The notes beneath the pieces are model-generated. The model searched no databases, was not told the origin of the DNA, and worked only from the letters and a program-made list of their open reading frames with translations. This document shows, in pieces, positions 17,039 to 26,109 of a stretch of 32,851 nt of DNA (position 1 is the first letter of the stretch; each line of letters starts with the position of its first letter). The translations under genes and the position numbers were made by a program. Source of the stretch: Candidatus Zixiibacteriota bacterium (lineage in GTDB: Bacteria; Zixibacteria; MSB-5A5; SM1-73); assembly GCA_023127875.1 (NCBI GenBank), contig JAGMFA010000002.1:1-32851 (forward strand), in the 5' to 3' direction.

Positions 17039-17752
17039 TCATAATTTACCCAGAAGACTCCACAGCCTCAGTCTCCACACCATCCAGATAGCTTCTCTCA
17101 CGATCTTTTTGGACATCTTGGACTGACCTTCTTTTCGATCCTCAAATACGATGGGTATCTCCTTTATCTTAAATCCCTTTTTCCAGGCGCGGAAGCTCAT
17201 CTCTATCTGAAAGGAGTATCCATTGGATTTGACTTTATCTAAGTCGATTGCCTCCAGAACCTCCCGGCGGTAACATTTGAACCCGCCGGTGGCATCCTTG
17301 ACCGGAAGACCGGTGATGATCCGGGAGTAGACGTTGGCATAATAAGAGAGAAGCAGTCGGGACATAGGCCAGTTGATCACATTCACTCCGCTTATATATC
17401 TTGATCCCAACACCAAATCCACATCCTGGACCGTCTCCAGAAAGTGAGGAATATATTTGGGATCGTGAGAGAAATCGCAATCCATCTCAAATATGAAATC
17501 ATAGCCCCTTTCCAGGGCGAATTTAAATCCAGTTATGTAGGCGGTTCCCAGTCCACTTTTATTTTTGCGATGAATCACAAAGATGCGATCGTTTTCTTTC
17601 GACATAGAATCAGCGATCTGGCCGGTGCCATCCGGGGAGCCATCGTCCACGATCAAAACATGGATGGATGGATCCTTCTCTAAAACCAAAGGAATGATCC
17701 TCTCGATGTTTTCTCGTTCATTATACGTGGGTATGATCACCAGAGTCTTCAT
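17039..17752 (-). CDS. Polyprenol-phosphate mannose synthase-like GT2
   Basis: The 237-residue soluble GT2 has the DPM1 layout: LVIIPTYNERENIERI, LIVDDGSPDGTG, GLGTAYITGFKFALERG, the catalytic metal site EMDCDFSHDP, VLGSRYISG, and DATGGFKCYRREVL followed by EIPIVFEDRKEGQSKMS. DPM1-type enzymes load mannose (or another hexose) from GDP-sugar onto a polyprenyl phosphate at the cytoplasmic face, making a donor for GT-C membrane transferases. Two such candidates lie in this locus (the YfhO-like protein 33 bases upstream and the GT-C/TPR protein). It lacks a C-terminal membrane anchor. The donor sugar is inferred, not shown. Confidence 0.9.
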   Translation of the reverse strand: MKTLVIIPTYNERENIERIIPLVLEKDPSIHVLIVDDGSPDGTGQIADSMSKENDRIFVIHRKNKSGLGTAYITGFKFALERGYDFIFEMDCDFSHDPKYIPHFLETVQDVDLVLGSRYISGVNVINWPMSRLLLSYYANVYSRIITGLPVKDATGGFKCYRREVLEAIDLDKVKSNGYSFQIEMSFRAWKKGFKIKEIPIVFEDRKEGQSKMSKKIVREAIWMVWRLRLWSLLGKL

Positions 17753-17785
17753 CTCTTTTTTAACTCATCTTAAGATCCTGCGAAC

Positions 17786-20221
17786 TTACGATCTTGTTCT
17801 CTCTTTCTTAGGAAGAATTCGCCCAATCATATAGAACCCAAACATAAGCAAAAGAACAACAGATGTCAACAGGGTGGAGGTTTTCCCAATGCGATAGGGA
17901 GCGGAATCGAAAACAAACCTCACCTCATGCTCTCCTTGATCCAGATAAACCGCTCGAAACAGATAATTTGCCCGATAGATTTTAGCCTGCTTCCCATTCA
18001 CATAAGCTTTCCAGGCAGGATAATAATTTTCGCTTAATAAAAGAAAACCCGCTTTCTGCATTTCCACATTCACCTCAAAACTATTTATCTTGTTATCATA
18101 CACCTTAGCCGGAACAATACGGTTAGAAGGGACCTCCATAGTATCAGGTGTAACATTAGGAGGTGTCTCGGTTAAGAGAATTTTCTGCCGAACGTTAAAT
18201 TGCGGGTCTTTCAAATGTGAAAGAATTTTTGCCTCATCTTTCTCCGCCTCCCAGGAATATACCGGAAATGCTCGGGGAAGATAATTAAGATTCTGATACA
18301 CATATATTCCCTCGGCTTCAAAAACTTCTTTGACCCAGGGAGTACTTAGCCGGGAAGGGCTGAGCAGGTACTTGACATTTAATAGATTCATGAAATTCGG
18401 AAGGATCAAATTGGGATTTTTTTCATGGCGCCCCACGAACTCATCGTAGATGCGCAGATGGTTGCCGTGCATAGCACTAAGTGAGACCTCCTCAATCCCG
18501 TAGAGGGCTAAGTAGTTATCCGGGTAGCTTTGGGGAAGCATGAAAACCCGGAAGGGCTCCTCCTTCTGCTTTTCTTTTAGAAAATCGACCACCGAAGATT
18601 TTCGGTAGTATTGGTTGGGATCGACAACTTCGATAAAGCGGGAGTCGAACCGAAAAAGATCGACTAATGCAATAACTGCTAAAGCTCCCACAATCATACC
18701 TTGGCTTAAAGCTCCCTTTAAATGTAGTCGTAAAATCCCGTAACCCAGCCACAGAAGAGCTGTGGAGATCCACAATCCACCAATGATCCTGGGAATATTA
18801 AGCCCTAAGGCGGCTCTTTTTGCCGGGTCGATTCCGCTGTAAAGTATGGCAATCCAGATATTAAAAAATGATTTACCTAATAGGGTTACCAAGATTGTAA
18901 GCCCTGAATAAGCTATTGCAAAAATCAAAGCTATCTTAAGAAATCTCTTAGCCTCATCCGGGGTATCTTTCAATCTGAAGAAATTCTCCAGGCCCAACAT
19001 GGCGATACTTACTGCGGAGAAACAGAACAGGAAGTTTATCATGCTGGGTCCCCGGAAGCTTTTGACTCCAGGGACTAAATGATAAAAGATTCTAAAGAAT
19101 GGAGTAGTCCCCCCTAGGGCGTAAATAAAGGATAAAGCGCCCAACCCGGCGAAAAACCAGATCAAGCGGTTGCGTCGGTAAATTATGGTCACCACCGACA
19201 GAAAAAGGGCCAAAAGTCCAATATATTCACTGTTCAACTTGAAAGGATTCCGCCCCCAATAGAAATTTCCCTGGGTGTGAATGTTGTCTCCTGAAAATTC
19301 CGGGACGATCTCAGAAGCTGCCTCCTCCAAATTCATGGACCAGGAGCTGGCATATTCGTATCCTCCCCTCTCGTCTGTGTGCATGGTGCGCATAGAATGT
19401 GTCTTGAGATAAAGATAAGGGGAAATCAACTGAACCATAGAGACAGAAAATCCCAGGATGATGGAGATTGCAAAATATGCAATGATCTTAAGAATTTTTC
19501 TATTCCCTTTTCGGTAAACATTCCAAAGCTGGAACAGAAAAAACAAACCTAATCCCCAGCAGGCAAAATAAGCCATCTGCATATGAGCAGAAAGAATGAG
19601 TAATGCGAAAGCCAAACTGAAAAGGAGAAAGTGGATGAGTCGTCCACTTCTGCAAGCCCGATGAAGGACCAGAAAAGCCAAAGGGAAAAGCGCCATCACA
19701 AACATCTTCCCGTCATGACCCGGATAAACCAAAGAGATCAAGCAGGGGGAAAACATGTAAAGCAATCCGCCCAAAAAGGAGACCTCTGATCTCAGATTCA
19801 AACCTCTTAAAAAATAAAACATAAATGCCCCTGCTAAAAAGACGTGAAGAACCAGCTTCAAGCCCATGGCGTAGGTGACCGGGAGAAAGAATTTTAACAC
19901 TGTCGCCGGATAGAAAACATCGCCATGCATAGCGTCCACAAAGGGCATGCCTCCATGAATGTATGGGTCCCAAAGGGGCATGGTATGATAAGTCTTCCAG
20001 AAATTGGCGTAGAAGCTGCGGAAGAAGACTCCGGCACTCATGCTATCAGTACCATAAAGCATCTGTCCGGAGAAAACGAAGCTGGAAAACAGGATGATGG
20101 TTAGAATGAATAACAGCGCAATGGGTAGATACCGCCAGAGTTTTTCTTGCTTCCTTGGACCCAAGCCGCTTGCTTTGCTTTTTTCGACCTTCTTGCCTTT
20201 TTTAGGTTTTCCTTTTTTCAT
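17786..20221 (-). CDS. YfhO-family multi-pass membrane protein (putative GT-C)
   Basis: The 811-residue protein has a lysine-rich cytoplasmic start, about 12-13 membrane helices (about 33-565), then a soluble C-terminal domain and a last helix near 780-800. The early loop GTDSMSAGVFFRSFYANFWK followed by MPLWDPYIHGGMPF, and the terminal beta domain (FLLLSENYYPAWKAYVNGK), are typical of YfhO proteins. These are GT-C-like membrane proteins; a Bacillus/Listeria YfhO decorates lipoteichoic acid with sugars from a polyprenyl-phosphate carrier. The DPM-like gene immediately downstream would supply such a donor, so the pair may work together (inference). No clear Shine-Dalgarno precedes the ATG; the gap upstream holds a MITE-like element. 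Confidence 0.88.
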   Translation of the reverse strand: MKKGKPKKGKKVEKSKASGLGPRKQEKLWRYLPIALLFILTIILFSSFVFSGQMLYGTDSMSAGVFFRSFYANFWKTYHTMPLWDPYIHGGMPFVDAMHGDVFYPATVLKFFLPVTYAMGLKLVLHVFLAGAFMFYFLRGLNLRSEVSFLGGLLYMFSPCLISLVYPGHDGKMFVMALFPLAFLVLHRACRSGRLIHFLLFSLAFALLILSAHMQMAYFACWGLGLFFLFQLWNVYRKGNRKILKIIAYFAISIILGFSVSMVQLISPYLYLKTHSMRTMHTDERGGYEYASSWSMNLEEAASEIVPEFSGDNIHTQGNFYWGRNPFKLNSEYIGLLALFLSVVTIIYRRNRLIWFFAGLGALSFIYALGGTTPFFRIFYHLVPGVKSFRGPSMINFLFCFSAVSIAMLGLENFFRLKDTPDEAKRFLKIALIFAIAYSGLTILVTLLGKSFFNIWIAILYSGIDPAKRAALGLNIPRIIGGLWISTALLWLGYGILRLHLKGALSQGMIVGALAVIALVDLFRFDSRFIEVVDPNQYYRKSSVVDFLKEKQKEEPFRVFMLPQSYPDNYLALYGIEEVSLSAMHGNHLRIYDEFVGRHEKNPNLILPNFMNLLNVKYLLSPSRLSTPWVKEVFEAEGIYVYQNLNYLPRAFPVYSWEAEKDEAKILSHLKDPQFNVRQKILLTETPPNVTPDTMEVPSNRIVPAKVYDNKINSFEVNVEMQKAGFLLLSENYYPAWKAYVNGKQAKIYRANYLFRAVYLDQGEHEVRFVFDSAPYRIGKTSTLLTSVVLLLMFGFYMIGRILPKKERTRS

Positions 20222-20257
20222 TTTTAGAAGTAAAAAACGTAGGCAAGCCTTTATGGG

Positions 20258-20366
20258 ACTGTTGAAAACCCTTTCGGCAGGGCTAAATGCCCTGCCCTAT
20301 TGATAAGTAATTGTCTCCCATAGGGGCGGGAATTTATCCCGCCCCAAAATGTGGCTTTTTCAACAA
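20258..20366. mobile_element. MITE-like element, copy 1
   Basis: About 109 bases bounded by inverted termini ACTGTTGAAAA (20258-20268) and CTTTTTCAACAAG (20355-20367). Inside are two palindromes: CAGGGC/GCCCTG (20279-20295) and GGGGCGGGA/TCCCGCCCC around 20323-20345. A near-identical copy in the opposite orientation begins at 20-kb-scale distance, at 32740. There is no coding capacity, so it would move in trans. Flanks show no certain target-site duplication. The rest of the 20222-20445 gap has only a weak CCCAG/CTGGG hairpin near 20401. Confidence 0.75.
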
Positions 20367-20445
20367 GCCTTCAGGGCTTGTCCGCAGGATCTTGAGACCA
20401 CCCAGAGGTGAACCCTGGGCTACGCTAAACTTATTGATTTTAATA

Positions 20446-21372
20446 TCATTTCAAAGGCACGGCAATTAAAAAACATAAAAGCTCCGCCACGGTTACCCAC
20501 AATCGCGCAAGAAGCGAAATTAAAGTGGCGACCGGAACGGGGAACAGGTCGGGAAACAAGGAGGAGAGCAAAAGGACCAAAATCCCTTCCCTCACCCCGA
20601 TCCCGCCTGGAACAAAAAGCGCCAAAAATCCGACGTTGACCGAGAAGGCAAATGCTCCGGTTAAGCCGGGATACATACCAAAAGATGCCTGAGCCATCGC
20701 CTTTATGAATATCAAAAACGCCAGTCCGAACAAAAGCCAGGACACAGAATAACCCAAAAGATAAATAATAACATCCTTGCTGGTAATATCAAGGCTAATT
20801 TCCCCCCTTTTTAAAATTCCCAACCCCAAATTAAGGATCTTCTCCAATAGTTTTGGAAAAAAGACAATAACTAAAACAGATAACACAAAGGCTGTTAAAA
20901 CTATCACCAAGGCTGGATTACGAGAGAGGAATTGCGAATACAGGTTTACGCCCAGAAAAAGAAAAGCAATCAATAAGCCGGATATGACCGAGAAAGATTG
21001 GGCTAAAATTGCGGTGGAGAAACTGTTCCTTTTAGGAACCCCACGCTTTTCCAACATGTAGACCATTCCTAAAAACTGCCATACCTTTCCTGGTAGATAT
21101 CTGCCCAGATTGGAAAAAAACCATACCTTGAAAAGCTTGAAGTAAGAGACCGACGAACCGGTGTGCCGGAGCACCCCTCCCCAGATTTTAACCAACCAAG
21201 AAAGTGCCATGATCTGAAGCACAAAGGAGATGATTAAAAGAGGATAATCAAACTGCCAGTCAAAATCCTTTACCTGATTCCAGTTGGAAATCAGACTCTT
21301 TATCAGGAAATAGAATATGAGAAGTATTATGACAACTTGGCCAGATTTGATCAGAAGTTTTTTTGTTCTCAT
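20446..21372 (-). CDS. Lysylphosphatidylglycerol synthase-type membrane protein (UPF0104)
   Basis: The 308-residue protein has about eight membrane helices and family marks such as WFFSNLGRYLPGKVWQFLGM (about 83-102) and the late FVPGGIGVREGILVLLL. This is the integral-membrane (flippase-like) half of MprF-type proteins without the aminoacyl-transferase domain. In glycan and lipid loci, stand-alone members are thought to move or handle lipid-linked substrates. Here it sits between the YfhO-like gene and a GT4 gene, matching that role. It cannot itself aminoacylate lipids because the synthase domain is absent. Substrate unknown. Confidence 0.85.
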   Translation of the reverse strand: MRTKKLLIKSGQVVIILLIFYFLIKSLISNWNQVKDFDWQFDYPLLIISFVLQIMALSWLVKIWGGVLRHTGSSVSYFKLFKVWFFSNLGRYLPGKVWQFLGMVYMLEKRGVPKRNSFSTAILAQSFSVISGLLIAFLFLGVNLYSQFLSRNPALVIVLTAFVLSVLVIVFFPKLLEKILNLGLGILKRGEISLDITSKDVIIYLLGYSVSWLLFGLAFLIFIKAMAQASFGMYPGLTGAFAFSVNVGFLALFVPGGIGVREGILVLLLSSLFPDLFPVPVATLISLLARLWVTVAELLCFLIAVPLK

Positions 21373-21383
21373 CTTAGTAAAAC

Positions 21384-21411
21384 GTCCACCGTCAACGGTC
21401 CACTGTCCACA
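21384..21411. repeat. Four tandem GTCMACN heptamers
   Basis: Four 7-base units of the form GTCCACC, GTCAACG, GTCCACT and GTCCACA follow one another without gaps, just upstream of the LPG-synthase-type gene. The style matches the GACTGR arrays around the four-helix-bundle gene, but there is no protein gene here. Confidence 0.7.
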
Positions 21412-21454
21412 GCTAAAAATTTATCTGGATTCTGGTTCCTGAACTCTTATTTTT

Positions 21455-22639
21455 TTAAGTTAGTAATTCCAAATATTTTTTTAAAACCATCGCCGGTGAA
21501 AATTCTGCCATTGCGCTTTGGTATCCACCCTCGGCCAGCCGGGAAGCTAATTCTTCATCCGTTAAAATCTTCTCCATAGCGGAAGCCAAACTCAAATGAT
21601 CTCCCGGAGGCACTAATATCCCGCTTTTGCCATCCCGGATGATGTCGGTTATTCCTCCAGAGCGGGCGCCCACCACCGGTTTTTTGCACAACTGGGCTTC
21701 CACCAGAACCAAGCCGAAACCTTCATCCAAGGAGGGGAGAACACAAAGATAGCTTTGAGCATAAAGAAGACTTAACTCATTCTGGGGCATGATGTTGAGC
21801 AAAAAAACCTTATCTTCCAGATTCAAGTTGATTATCTCCTGCTGAAGGAAATTTTTTAAAGGTCCCTCTCCAACAATTTTGGCCTTAAAATCGACCCCCT
21901 TCTCCTTAAGTACCTTACATGCCTTGAGGAAGAAATCCAGTCCTTTCTGGGGAGTGAAACGAGCCACACAAAGTATCAGCTTGACTCCCCCATGTTTCAG
22001 AGGAGTGGGTGTGAAAGTTTCCGGAGTGACCGGCATAGGGATTACCTGCACCTTATCTTTTGCCAATTTGATGCTTCTGGTCAATTTCTTTTTTAAGAAG
22101 CTAGAGACAGTGGTCACATATTTAGCCCGACGAAAGACCAAGCCAGCCAGCCGTGAGGACAGCCCAGATTTTTCGAGTATACGAATATCTGTTCCATGCG
22201 AGGTGACGATCAAAGGCTTTTGCCTCAAAAGTGAGACGAAACATCCTATCAATCCTCCAGGAATCCACCATTGAGCAGAGATTAAGTCGATCTTTTTCTT
22301 GAATGAAAGATTTAAGGCTTTCACCAGGAAGGAGACAAGGAAAGATAAGAAGAGAAGTTTATTTATCCAGCTTCGGGCGACCAACTCGTGCATGTTGCCT
22401 ATGTAAGCCAACTTTTCCTTTCTGTCCGGGGCATATGTGAAGCGATATACCGCCACATCATCCATCATCTCAAAGGTCTTCAAACCCTTTTGATGAGGCG
22501 CCAAAACGAAAACCTTGTGCCCGCTTTGAACCAGACCTTTAGCTAAGATATGCACGAAAAGACCGGCATGGTCTCCCTGGAAGCGGATGTAATTATGAGT
22601 CAAAATTAAAATCTTAAGCTCAGATGCGTATGCACTCAT
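21455..22639 (-). CDS. Family 4 glycosyltransferase
   Basis: The 394-residue product has the GT-B layout of retaining GT4 enzymes. The N-terminal acceptor domain (KILILTHNYIRFQGDHAG, then FVLAPHQKGLKTF and QWWIPGG, VTSHGTDI) is followed by the donor domain with LILCVARFTPQKGLDFFLKA, KIVGEGPLKNFL and the E-x7-E signature in PSLDEGFGLVLVEAQ. It would add a hexose from a nucleotide sugar to a glycan acceptor at the cytoplasmic membrane face. It has no signal peptide. It is placed after the GtrB-like gene with a 74-base gap. The donor and linkage cannot be read from sequence. Confidence 0.92.
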   Translation of the reverse strand: MSAYASELKILILTHNYIRFQGDHAGLFVHILAKGLVQSGHKVFVLAPHQKGLKTFEMMDDVAVYRFTYAPDRKEKLAYIGNMHELVARSWINKLLFLSFLVSFLVKALNLSFKKKIDLISAQWWIPGGLIGCFVSLLRQKPLIVTSHGTDIRILEKSGLSSRLAGLVFRRAKYVTTVSSFLKKKLTRSIKLAKDKVQVIPMPVTPETFTPTPLKHGGVKLILCVARFTPQKGLDFFLKACKVLKEKGVDFKAKIVGEGPLKNFLQQEIINLNLEDKVFLLNIMPQNELSLLYAQSYLCVLPSLDEGFGLVLVEAQLCKKPVVGARSGGITDIIRDGKSGILVPPGDHLSLASAMEKILTDEELASRLAEGGYQSAMAEFSPAMVLKKYLELLT

Positions 22640-22713
22640 ACCAGTTTGCTTTGGAATGACACTTTTTTTGTCTTTTCAGCCCAGTGCCTTTCGCGCATAG
22701 GGAAATTGATGAG

Positions 22714-23754
<1,041 letters not shown>

Positions 23755-23758
23755 ATTT

Positions 23759-25990
23759 TCAGTATCCTTTTATTCTTTGTAATTGTGTTGCCAGTTGGGT
23801 GTTTTGTGGAAAAAGCTTTAAGGCTTTCTCCCACTGGTCGATTGCCAAAAGTGTGTAACTGTCTTCACCGGTTTGATTTCTTAAATTAAGATATACCGAG
23901 CCTAACTGCTGGTGGACTAAAAAATCAGTGGGGTTAAATTGCGCCGCCTGCTCCAGAGAAAGCGCCGCTTTCTCGAACTCTTTCATCTCATAGTAAATCT
24001 TTGTTAGTGCCCGGTATCCGCTGAAGTTCTCCGTATGTTGAGAGACAAACTCCTCCAACAAAGCCAAAGCAGAATCTGTCTCACCTTTTTCCATCAGCAT
24101 TTTTGCTTTCTCAAAATCTGAGAGGCGATAATTTTTAGTCTCTGGATTGCCGGTCCATTCCCCTATTCTATAGATATCGACCGGAATGTTCCTCAGCCAA
24201 TAGGTGGTCACAATTTTTGCCTTACTCATCACTTCAGGATAATCCTGAAAAGCCCGGTCCCGGTTTCCTCCTCTCTCCAAAGCCAGATGGGTGATGGGAT
24301 AGGTATAGAAAAGTTGCGGATCAGCCTGGGTGACCCCGAACATATGAATTATATTCTTAAGCTCATTATCCCATACCAAAGCTGGTCCATAAGGACCTGA
24401 GACTACAGCTTCATCGCTTAGAATCTTTCCTAAATCTAGGGACGATCGGTTCAAGGAATATGTGGGAGAGGATGCCCAGCTTAAATATTGCCATCCGTTG
24501 ACCACAAGCGAGATTAAAATCAAGATGAGCATTATCAAAAATCTGTAGCCCAAGCTGAGTAATTTAGAATCTGATGGCTTGCCATCTTTGGCGACCTTTC
24601 TTGATTTGGCAAATCGCCAGTAATACAGAGCTCCGCAAAATAAAGTGATAACAAAAGAGATAACCAAAGAGGAGCCTAATTGAATCGGCTTTCGGCTTAA
24701 CATGTAGTAAGTGGTAATGACATAGTTGATAAAAAAGGTGACGGCGACAACAAAGACGACCCAGAAAAAAATTCCAACCGAGGAATTTCTTTTGGAACCA
24801 AAAGAGGAGATAAAAGAATCCAACCATAATCCCGCCAAAGCGCACATAGGAGGAATTAGATACAACTGGTAGCGCAAAGGTCGATAGTTTAAAGCCATCA
24901 AAAGGAAGAAAGCTACTAAAAACCAGAAAGCAAGAAAGAACTTAGTCTTGGACCGATGGTCTCTCTGTTTAATTAGTTCCTTAATGGAACTGGTGTTTCG
25001 GAAGAATAAAAGCAGACCCAAAAACGACAAGATGAATACCACGGGCATGCGATAAAAAAGATCCCTTCCAAAGGTGAACAAAGAATCAATAAATCCGGAG
25101 ATGGATTGAAATGCTCTGGGGAAACCATAAAGCCCTAATGCCTGCTCACCTAAGTAACCTGCCACTTCTCTTTTGGCCGGTAGGTAGCTGAAAAATATCC
25201 AGAATAGGAAAACTGCAAGGAAGCCGGAGCCGAACAAGATTAAAGGTCTAAAATTTATCTTCCGGTTAGATGTAGAGAAATGCTCGAACATCCACAAAAG
25301 CAAAACTCCCAGGCAGGCTGGCAAGATAAACGCCGCCATGGTCTTTCCAAAAAAGATTCCTGAGGCAAAGCAGATGCCTGAGGGGATTAAAAGGAGATTT
25401 TTCTTGAAGGATGAGACCATGAAATAAAAGCCCAAAGTCAGAAGAAAGATGGCGGAGATTTCCAGAAATGGATTGCGCCCATACATGATGAAAACAAAGT
25501 TTATGCCCAAAAAAAACAAAGACAGATATGCCGTCCTTTTGTTGAAGACCTTTTTTAGAGTTAGAAACAAAAATACCATGGTCAGAAGATTTAAAATCAC
25601 CGCCACCAGATTGGCTTGAAATCTGCCCGTACCGAACACTGAAAAGACCAGATAAGAGGCTGCCGTGGTGAATGATTTTAAGAAGAAAACGAAACGATTA
25701 TGTCCAAACAAATCCCAACTGCCCCATAATACGTTATTTCGGGCAAAATAGGTATATTGGGGCGGATCGGTGGCAACATCCTGGCTCCAGGAGATGGCAG
25801 GAGGATCGGCGCTCAAGAAAAGCACCCCCCCAAGAAAGGCCAGCCCGATGATAACGCAGAAAAGCACGACCTCGAAAGCCCTGGAGGAGAAGAGAGGATT
25901 CTTGAAGAACTCGGTCAAAGCGGATTTTTTAGCGACCACTTCCTTGGGCTTTACTGCCTGCTTTTTCCTCTTTTTGCCTTTTGATTTCAT
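23759..25990 (-). CDS. GT-C (GT39-like) membrane glycosyltransferase fused to TPRs
   Basis: From the ATG at 25990 the product is 743 residues: a lysine-rich cytoplasmic start, about ten membrane helices (to about residue 515), a soluble periplasmic part and a C-terminal tetratricopeptide region (about 620-743: AKMLMEKGETDSALALLEEF, ALTKIYYEMKEFEKAALSLE, QQLGSVYLNLRN, ALKLFPQN). The first extracytoplasmic loop (SQDVATDPPQYTYFARNN) is where GT39/ArnT-type enzymes carry their acidic catalytic residues. I rejected an in-frame upstream start at 26128 because the extra 46 residues are translated hairpin-repeat DNA overlapping the previous gene. It would transfer a polyprenyl-linked sugar to an extracytoplasmic acceptor; the TPRs may bind that acceptor or a partner (inference). 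Confidence 0.85.
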   Translation of the reverse strand: MKSKGKKRKKQAVKPKEVVAKKSALTEFFKNPLFSSRAFEVVLFCVIIGLAFLGGVLFLSADPPAISWSQDVATDPPQYTYFARNNVLWGSWDLFGHNRFVFFLKSFTTAASYLVFSVFGTGRFQANLVAVILNLLTMVFLFLTLKKVFNKRTAYLSLFFLGINFVFIMYGRNPFLEISAIFLLTLGFYFMVSSFKKNLLLIPSGICFASGIFFGKTMAAFILPACLGVLLLWMFEHFSTSNRKINFRPLILFGSGFLAVFLFWIFFSYLPAKREVAGYLGEQALGLYGFPRAFQSISGFIDSLFTFGRDLFYRMPVVFILSFLGLLLFFRNTSSIKELIKQRDHRSKTKFFLAFWFLVAFFLLMALNYRPLRYQLYLIPPMCALAGLWLDSFISSFGSKRNSSVGIFFWVVFVVAVTFFINYVITTYYMLSRKPIQLGSSLVISFVITLFCGALYYWRFAKSRKVAKDGKPSDSKLLSLGYRFLIMLILILISLVVNGWQYLSWASSPTYSLNRSSLDLGKILSDEAVVSGPYGPALVWDNELKNIIHMFGVTQADPQLFYTYPITHLALERGGNRDRAFQDYPEVMSKAKIVTTYWLRNIPVDIYRIGEWTGNPETKNYRLSDFEKAKMLMEKGETDSALALLEEFVSQHTENFSGYRALTKIYYEMKEFEKAALSLEQAAQFNPTDFLVHQQLGSVYLNLRNQTGEDSYTLLAIDQWEKALKLFPQNTQLATQLQRIKGY

Positions 25991-26038
25991 GGTTCGACCT
26001 GGGTCTCGTTTTTGCTCTTCTACAGCTTCCCTGTGCCC

Positions 26039-26086
26039 GCCAGGTCCCCCGACCTGGCGTGGCTTTCCTGTCGGGTCAGGAAAGCC
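26039..26086. repeat. Pair of adjacent REP-like hairpins
   Basis: CGCCAGGTC (26039-26047) / GACCTGGCG (26051-26059) is followed after one base by GGCTTTCCTG (26061-26070) / CAGGAAAGCC (26077-26086). It lies between the HEAT-repeat gene stop and the GT-C/TPR start. It has no T-run on either strand. Confidence 0.7.
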
Positions 26087-26109
26087 GACACAAGCACAAG
26101 GCAAACTTC

